Shown here: positions 31,220-36,047 of the stretch, piece by piece
How positions within the stretch are numbered: the stretch's first letter is position 1
Layout of the letters: each line of letters begins with the position of its first letter
DNA from: Alistipes sp.
GTDB taxonomy: Bacteria > Bacteroidota > Bacteroidia > Bacteroidales > Rikenellaceae
Reading direction: 5' to 3'
DNA length: 36,047 nt
NCBI GenBank assembly: GCA_019422485.1
Contig: JAHZDG010000011.1
Span: forward strand, 36,651-72,697
Notes under the pieces: model-generated
The model's input: only the letters and a program-made list of their open reading frames with translations
Database searches by the model: none
What the model was told of the DNA's origin: nothing
Position numbers and translations under genes: made by a program

Positions 31220-31960
31220 TCAGCGTCCCGGACGACGGAACTCAGCACACACAATCGCCGTCGCCACCGCCACATTGAGCGACTCGGAGGAAGGTTTTCC
31301 CAGCGGATAAGGCGGAATGTAGAGTCGGTCACTGACACAACGGGCCACACCTTCCGAGATGCCACGGCCCTCATTGCCCATCACAATCAGGCCTCGGACC
31401 GAAAGGCGAGCGTCATAGATATTCCGCCCATCCAAAAACGTTCCGTATACCGGCACCCCTGCCGCCGTCATCTCCTCCAGGAAGGGTTCCAAGGGCTGAT
31501 AATGTACCCGAACCCGGGCAATCGCACCCATGGTGGCCTGCACGACTTTCGGATTGAAGCAATCGGCCGAATGCGGCGAGCAAATTACCTCCCGGATTCC
31601 GAACCAATCCGCCAAGCGCAAAATGGTTCCCATATTGCCGGGATCCTGCACTCCATCCAATACCAACGACAAACTCTCCTTCAATCGCTCTGACGACAAA
31701 GCATAACGAGGGATACGAACCAAAGCCACCACTTCGGTCGGCGTTTTCAGGGCCGTAATACGCTCCATCTGCTGGGCCGTAATCGCCTCGCCGGGGAAGT
31801 GTTTTGCCGCCTCTCCCACGGCCAACACCCGTTCGACCTCCAGGTCGGAAGCCAACATTTCCTCCACCAATTTGGCGCCTTCCGCCAAAAACAATCCGGT
31901 TTCGGCACGCCCCTTTTTATCCGCCAGCGAACGAATTAATTGTATATCGTTTTTTGTCAT
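31220..31960 (-). CDS. TrmH/SpoU-family RNA 2'-O-methyltransferase
   Basis: SAM-dependent methyltransferase of the trefoil-knot (SPOUT) fold acting on rRNA or tRNA ribose. It has 246 residues, with an N-terminal substrate-binding part (FLAEGAKLVEEML) and the three SpoU motifs: DGVQDPGNMGTILRLADWFG (motif 1), VMGNEGRGIS (motif 2) and ESLNVAVATAIVCAEF (motif 3). The target site cannot be decided (RlmB, TsnR and TrmH look alike at this level). It stands alone, convergent to infC and divergent from carA. The start ATG at 31960 is standard. The region upstream holds only weak promoter-like TATTTTTG and TACCTTTA matches at about 32022-32037. Confidence 0.93.
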   Translation of the reverse strand: MTKNDIQLIRSLADKKGRAETGLFLAEGAKLVEEMLASDLEVERVLAVGEAAKHFPGEAITAQQMERITALKTPTEVVALVRIPRYALSSERLKESLSLVLDGVQDPGNMGTILRLADWFGIREVICSPHSADCFNPKVVQATMGAIARVRVHYQPLEPFLEEMTAAGVPVYGTFLDGRNIYDARLSVRGLIVMGNEGRGISEGVARCVSDRLYIPPYPLGKPSSESLNVAVATAIVCAEFRRPGR

Positions 31961-32075
31961 AAGATTAACGTATCTTCACAAACGGAGCTACCCTCTCTCC
32001 AGCAAGGTAACCCGCTCTCTTTAAAGGTACAAAAATAATATTTCAAAAAAACTCCAAAAAGTTTTTCCCCCTCGG

Positions 32076-32107
32076 TTTGCATAATCCGGAATCACGCCGT
32101 ACATTTG
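32076..32107 (+). promoter_or_regulatory. Bacteroidota-type promoter of carAB
   Basis: TTTG (32076-32079), a 20-base spacer and TACATTTG (32100-32107) match the consensus fully. The expected start is near 32114, giving a leader of about 65 bases with no obvious attenuator or PyrR-like structure. Confidence 0.82.
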
Positions 32108-32178
32108 CGTTTCAGAAACTATTCTGAGAAGAAGACAGTTTCAGCAAGTGGTACGAATACTTAACTTACTGATAGAGA

Positions 32179-33270
32179 ATGTCTGACAAAAAATCCGCAC
32201 GTCTTATTCTGGAAGACGGCACCGTTTTCAAAGGGTTCTCCTTTGGCGCCGAAACCTCCGTTTCGGGAGAAGTAGTCTTTAACACAGCCATGACAGGCTA
32301 TCCCGAAAGCCTCACCGATCCATCCTATCGCGGCCAGATACTGGTCATTACTTATCCCCTCGTTGGTAATTACGGGGTCCCGGCAACATCTTTTGAAAAC
32401 GGTCTGCTCAAATATTTCGAGTCAGACCGTATTCATGTTAAGGGGTTGGTCATCTCGGACTATTCCTGGGAATACAGTCACTGGAATGCCGTCGAAAGCC
32501 TCGCCGATTGGTTGCGGGCCAACAACGTTCCGGGCATCTACGGCGTAGATACCCGCCAAATCACCAAAATCATCCGTGAAAAAGGGGTTATGCTGGGCAA
32601 ACTGGCCATCGAAGGCACCCCCGAACCTGAAGCCTTCATCGATCCCAACCTCACCAACCTGGTGGCTGAAGTCAGCACCCGGGAGGTCGAAACCTATGGC
32701 GACGGCCCGCTGAAAATCGTTTTGGTGGACTGCGGCTGCAAATACAACATTATCCGCAGCCTGATCGCCCGTGGCGCAACCGTCACCCGCGTTCCCTGGG
32801 ACTATGACTTCACGACCCTGGATTACGACGGCGTCATGCTCTCCAACGGCCCCGGCGACCCGCAGCAATGCGGCATCACGATCGCCCACATCAAAAAGGC
32901 CATGGAGCTGGGCAAACCCATTTTCGGGATCTGCCTGGGCAACCAGCTGCTGTCGATCGCAGCCGGCGGAACCACCTTCAAGCTCAAATACGGTCACCGC
33001 AGCCACAACCAGCCGGCCCTGATGGTAGGCACGAACCGGGCGGTCATCACCTCCCAGAACCACGGTTACGCGGTCAACACAGACACCCTGGACAGCGACT
33101 GGGAGCCCTACTTCATCAACCTGAATGACGGCACCAGCGAAGGCATCCGTCATAAAAGCAAACCGTTCTTCTCGGTGCAGTTCCACCCCGAAGCCTCGAG
33201 CGGTCCGGTGGATACCGAATTCCTGTTCGACGACTTCATCCGCGCCATCGAAAATCACCTCAACCGATAA
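32179..33270 (+). CDS. carA: Carbamoyl-phosphate synthase small (glutaminase) subunit
   Basis: Supplies ammonia by hydrolysing glutamine and channels it to CarB, for pyrimidine and arginine synthesis. It has 363 residues. The N-terminal CPSase small-chain domain begins ARLILEDGTVFKGFSFG and includes VFNTAMTGYPESLTDPSY. The class I amidotransferase domain has the nucleophile Cys252 in GICLGNQLL and His336/Glu338 in QFHPEASSGP. It is complete and directly followed by carB after 24 bases, so the two form an operon from the promoter at 32076-32107. Confidence 0.98.
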   Translation: MSDKKSARLILEDGTVFKGFSFGAETSVSGEVVFNTAMTGYPESLTDPSYRGQILVITYPLVGNYGVPATSFENGLLKYFESDRIHVKGLVISDYSWEYSHWNAVESLADWLRANNVPGIYGVDTRQITKIIREKGVMLGKLAIEGTPEPEAFIDPNLTNLVAEVSTREVETYGDGPLKIVLVDCGCKYNIIRSLIARGATVTRVPWDYDFTTLDYDGVMLSNGPGDPQQCGITIAHIKKAMELGKPIFGICLGNQLLSIAAGGTTFKLKYGHRSHNQPALMVGTNRAVITSQNHGYAVNTDTLDSDWEPYFINLNDGTSEGIRHKSKPFFSVQFHPEASSGPVDTEFLFDDFIRAIENHLNR

Positions 33271-33294
33271 GCCCACTTAACAGCCCCTACGAAG

Positions 33295-36047
33295 ATGACA
33301 AACGAAAACAACATGCAAACCAAGATCGAAAAGGTAATTCTGCTGGGCTCCGGAGCCCTCAAGATCGGCGAAGCCGGCGAATTCGACTACTCGGGCTCCC
33401 AGGCGCTCAAGGCGCTCAAGGAAGAGGGCGTATACACCATTCTGATCAACCCCAACATCGCCACCATCCAAACCTCGGAAGGGATTGCCGACAAGGTTTA
33501 TTTTCTGCCCGTCACCCCCGAATATGTGGAACAGGTGATCGCCAAAGAACGTCCGCAAGGGATTCTGCTGGCTTTCGGCGGACAGACAGCCCTCAACTGC
33601 GGGGTACAACTCTACCGCAGCGGCGTGTTGGAAAAATATAACGTACAGGTGCTCGGAACGCCCGTTCAGGCGATCATCGACACCGAAGACCGCGAAAAAT
33701 TCGTCGAAAAGCTGGACGAGATCGGGGTCAAAACCATCAAAAGCGAAGCCGTCACCTCGGTATCCGAAGCCAAACGGGTCGCTCATGAACTGGGTTATCC
33801 GGTCATCATCCGTGCGGCCTATACCCTGGGGGGATTGGGCTCTGGCTTCTGCGACAACGATGACGAATTGGATGCCCTGGCCTCCAAAGCCTTCACCTAC
33901 TCGCCTCAGATTCTGGTCGAAAAATCGCTCAAGGGTTGGAAAGAGGTTGAGTATGAAGTGGTACGCGACCGTTTCGACAACTGCATCACGGTCTGCAACA
34001 TGGAAAACTTCGACCCGCTGGGGATCCACACCGGCGAAAGTATCGTAGTCGCCCCCTCGCAGACCCTCACCAACGCCGAATACCACAAACTGCGCCGGCT
34101 GGCCATCCGCATCATCCGCCACATCGGCATCGTGGGTGAATGCAACGTACAATACGCCCTCGACCCCAACTCGGAAGACTACCGGGTCATCGAAGTGAAT
34201 GCCCGTCTGAGCCGTTCGTCAGCCCTGGCCTCCAAAGCCACCGGCTATCCGCTGGCCTTCGTAGCCGCCAAATTGGGATTGGGTTACGGCCTGCACCAGT
34301 TGAAAAACTCTGTTACCAAAAGCACTACGGCCTGTTTCGAACCGGCCCTGGACTATATCGTCTGCAAAATCCCGCGCTGGGATTTGGGTAAATTCAAAGG
34401 CGTATCCCGGGAACTGGGTTCGAGCATGAAATCGGTCGGCGAAGTGATGGCCATCGGCCGCAACTTCGAAGAGGTGATTCAAAAAGGGTTGCGCATGATC
34501 GGCCAAGGCATGCACGGCTTTGTTGCAAACAAGGAATTCGCCGAAGTGGACATCGACAAGGCCCTGAGTCACCCCACCGACAAACGTATTTTCGTGATCG
34601 CCCACGCCCTCAAACAGGGCTACACCCTGGAGCGCATCCACGAACTGACCCGCATCGACCTCTGGTTTCTGGAAAAACTGGCCAACATCATCCGCATCGA
34701 AGCCGAACTGGAACAGTATGACGACATCACCAAGGTACCCGCCGAGCTGATTCTCGAAGCCAAACAGCGCGGGTTCTCGGACTTCCAGTTGGCCCGCACG
34801 CTGAGCCACCATACCGATCCCGATCAGATCGAAGCCGACATGCTGGCTATCCGCCGTCACCGCAAGCAACTGGGCATCACACCCGTCGTTAAACAGATCG
34901 ACACGCTGGCCGCCGAATATCCGGCCCAGACCAACTACCTGTATCTGACCTATAACGGCACGGAACACGACATCGACTTCGCCCAAGACAACCGTTCGGT
35001 CGTGGTGTTGGGTTCAGGTGCTTACCGCATCGGGAGCTCGGTAGAATTTGACTGGTGTAGTGTCAGTGCCATCAAAACCATTCGCGCCCAAGGGCTGCGT
35101 TCGGTGATGATCAACTACAACCCCGAAACCGTGTCGACCGACTACGACATGTGCGATCGGCTCTATTTCGATGAACTGACCCTGGAACGGGTGCTGGACA
35201 TCACCGATTTGGAAGCCCCTCGCGGCGTGATTGTCTCCACCGGCGGACAGATCCCCAACAACCTGGCCATGCGTCTGCAACACGAACAGGTTCCCATTCT
35301 GGGCACCTCGGCCGAAAACATCGACCGGGCCGAAGACCGTCACAAGTTCTCGGCCATGCTGGACGAAATCGGCGTAGACCAGCCCCGTTGGCGCGAGCTG
35401 ACAACCATGGACGACATCTATCGCTTTGTGGATGAAGTGGGATTCCCGGTACTGATCCGTCCCTCGTACGTTCTTTCAGGGGCGGCCATGAACGTGGTCT
35501 CGAACCGCGACGAGTTGGAACACTTCCTGACGCTGGCCACCAACGTCTCGAAACAGTATCCGGTCGTGGTGACCGAATTCATCGAAAACGCCAAGGAGAT
35601 CGAAATCGACGCCGTGGCCAAAGACGGCGAAGTGCTCATCTACGCCATTTCGGAACACGTCGAATTCGCCGGGGTACACTCGGGCGACGCCACCATGGTC
35701 TTCCCGCCCCAAAAGATGTACGTCGAAACCATGCGGCGCATCAAGAAAATTTCACGTGAAGTGGCCCGCATGCTCCAAATTTCAGGGCCGTTCAACATGC
35801 AGCTGATGGCCAAGAACAACGACATCAAGGTCATCGAATGTAACCTGCGTGCCTCACGAAGCTTCCCGTTCGTTTCCAAGGTACTGAAAGTAAACTTTAT
35901 CGATATTGCCACCCGCGTCATGTTGGGCGTCGATCCGCAAGTTCCTCACAAATCGGCCTTCGAACTCGACTACGTCGGAATCAAAGCTCCGCAATTCTCC
36001 TTCTCGCGTCTGCAAAAGGCCGACCCGGTATTGGGCGTCGAAATGGC
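33295..36047 (+). CDS. carB: Carbamoyl-phosphate synthase large subunit, 3' end cut off by window
   Basis: Makes carbamoyl phosphate from bicarbonate, two ATP and ammonia supplied by CarA. The frame is open from the ATG at 33295 to the last base (917 complete codons, compared with about 1,070 in the family), so the C-terminal allosteric (MGS) domain is mostly missing. It starts with IEKVILLGSGALKIGEAGEFDYSGSQALKALKEEG, the family N-terminus. The first ATP-grasp half (about 1-400) includes RAAYTLGGLGSGFC and VNARLSRSSALASKATGYPLA. The second half repeats this with VVVLGSGAYRIGSSVEFDW, PVLIRPSYVLSGAAMNVV and ECNLRASRSFPFVSKV. An alternative start at 33313 (QTKIEK) is possible. Confidence 0.97.
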   Translation, partial: MTNENNMQTKIEKVILLGSGALKIGEAGEFDYSGSQALKALKEEGVYTILINPNIATIQTSEGIADKVYFLPVTPEYVEQVIAKERPQGILLAFGGQTALNCGVQLYRSGVLEKYNVQVLGTPVQAIIDTEDREKFVEKLDEIGVKTIKSEAVTSVSEAKRVAHELGYPVIIRAAYTLGGLGSGFCDNDDELDALASKAFTYSPQILVEKSLKGWKEVEYEVVRDRFDNCITVCNMENFDPLGIHTGESIVVAPSQTLTNAEYHKLRRLAIRIIRHIGIVGECNVQYALDPNSEDYRVIEVNARLSRSSALASKATGYPLAFVAAKLGLGYGLHQLKNSVTKSTTACFEPALDYIVCKIPRWDLGKFKGVSRELGSSMKSVGEVMAIGRNFEEVIQKGLRMIGQGMHGFVANKEFAEVDIDKALSHPTDKRIFVIAHALKQGYTLERIHELTRIDLWFLEKLANIIRIEAELEQYDDITKVPAELILEAKQRGFSDFQLARTLSHHTDPDQIEADMLAIRRHRKQLGITPVVKQIDTLAAEYPAQTNYLYLTYNGTEHDIDFAQDNRSVVVLGSGAYRIGSSVEFDWCSVSAIKTIRAQGLRSVMINYNPETVSTDYDMCDRLYFDELTLERVLDITDLEAPRGVIVSTGGQIPNNLAMRLQHEQVPILGTSAENIDRAEDRHKFSAMLDEIGVDQPRWRELTTMDDIYRFVDEVGFPVLIRPSYVLSGAAMNVVSNRDELEHFLTLATNVSKQYPVVVTEFIENAKEIEIDAVAKDGEVLIYAISEHVEFAGVHSGDATMVFPPQKMYVETMRRIKKISREVARMLQISGPFNMQLMAKNNDIKVIECNLRASRSFPFVSKVLKVNFIDIATRVMLGVDPQVPHKSAFELDYVGIKAPQFSFSRLQKADPVLGVEM

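Noticed and set aside
32022..32037. TACCTTTA and TATTTTTG on the minus strand as the TrmH-family gene promoter
   Set aside because: The first misses the last consensus base and neither has TTTG at 19-20 bases. Left as weak candidates only.
1..36047. Mobile elements, CRISPR arrays, tRNA or rRNA genes
   Set aside because: I looked on both strands for repeats, transposase motifs, cloverleaf patterns and rRNA-like conserved runs, and saw none. A tRNAscan or CRISPR search could confirm this.

Overview
This window looks like a chromosomal segment from a member of the Bacteroidota, most likely a Bacteroidales gut lineage such as Rikenellaceae/Alistipes; the family-level placement is inference. The evidence is: promoters of the Bacteroidota type (TTTG, 19-20 bases, then TAnnTTTG) before rpsA, gcvP, thiL, adk, rpsP and carA; almost no Shine-Dalgarno sequences; a six-repeat ribosomal protein S1; an S16 with a long Ala/Glu tail; a uridine-kinase-like protein fused to a ThrRS-like N-terminus; and GIN-domain (DUF2807) secreted proteins. 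Coding density is high, codon use looks uniform, and I see no rRNA, tRNA, CRISPR, insertion sequence or phage gene.

Layout. 1-6.8 kb: the 3' part of a sodium-pumping decarboxylase beta subunit (+), then slyD, gcvP and a nucleoside kinase (all -). 7.1-11.5 kb: rpsA, with a structured leader, followed by rnz, a Nudix hydrolase and a HAD phosphatase (+). 11.6-16.2 kb: thiL (-) and adk (+) from overlapping divergent promoters, then a MATE transporter and a WecA-like glycan-lipid transferase (-). 16.4-17.6 kb: rpsP-rimM (+). 17.7-22.6 kb: a minus-strand run of four genes: a small secreted barrel-like protein, an overlapping lipoprotein phosphoesterase, a YfcE-type phosphoesterase and a Clp AAA+ unfoldase. 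22.8-24.5 kb: two tandem GIN-domain secreted paralogues (+). 24.7-26.9 kb: kdsA and rarA (-). 27.1-31.0 kb: pdxA, thrS and infC (+). 31.2-36.0 kb: a TrmH-family RNA methyltransferase (-), then carA and a carB that runs off the end (+).

Most of this is housekeeping: translation and its factors (rpsA, rpsP, rimM, thrS, infC, rnz, TrmH), nucleotide and cofactor metabolism (adk, carAB, thiL, pdxA, nucleoside kinase), glycine cleavage, envelope sugars (kdsA, WecA-like) and protein quality control (slyD, Clp).

The strongest anomalies are an in-frame TAA in thrS at 29076-29078, exactly at the junction between the editing and catalytic parts; an infC reading frame whose conserved start has no ATG but has a perfect AGGAGG in front of an ATA codon; a ClpC-like unfoldase whose usual middle coiled coil is replaced by unrelated sequence; a 10-bp inverted repeat touching that gene's start codon; and an unrecognised secreted barrel-like protein translationally coupled to a lipoprotein phosphoesterase. 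I did not find a clearly new multi-gene system. The nearest candidate is the 17.7-24.5 kb envelope/stress cluster.
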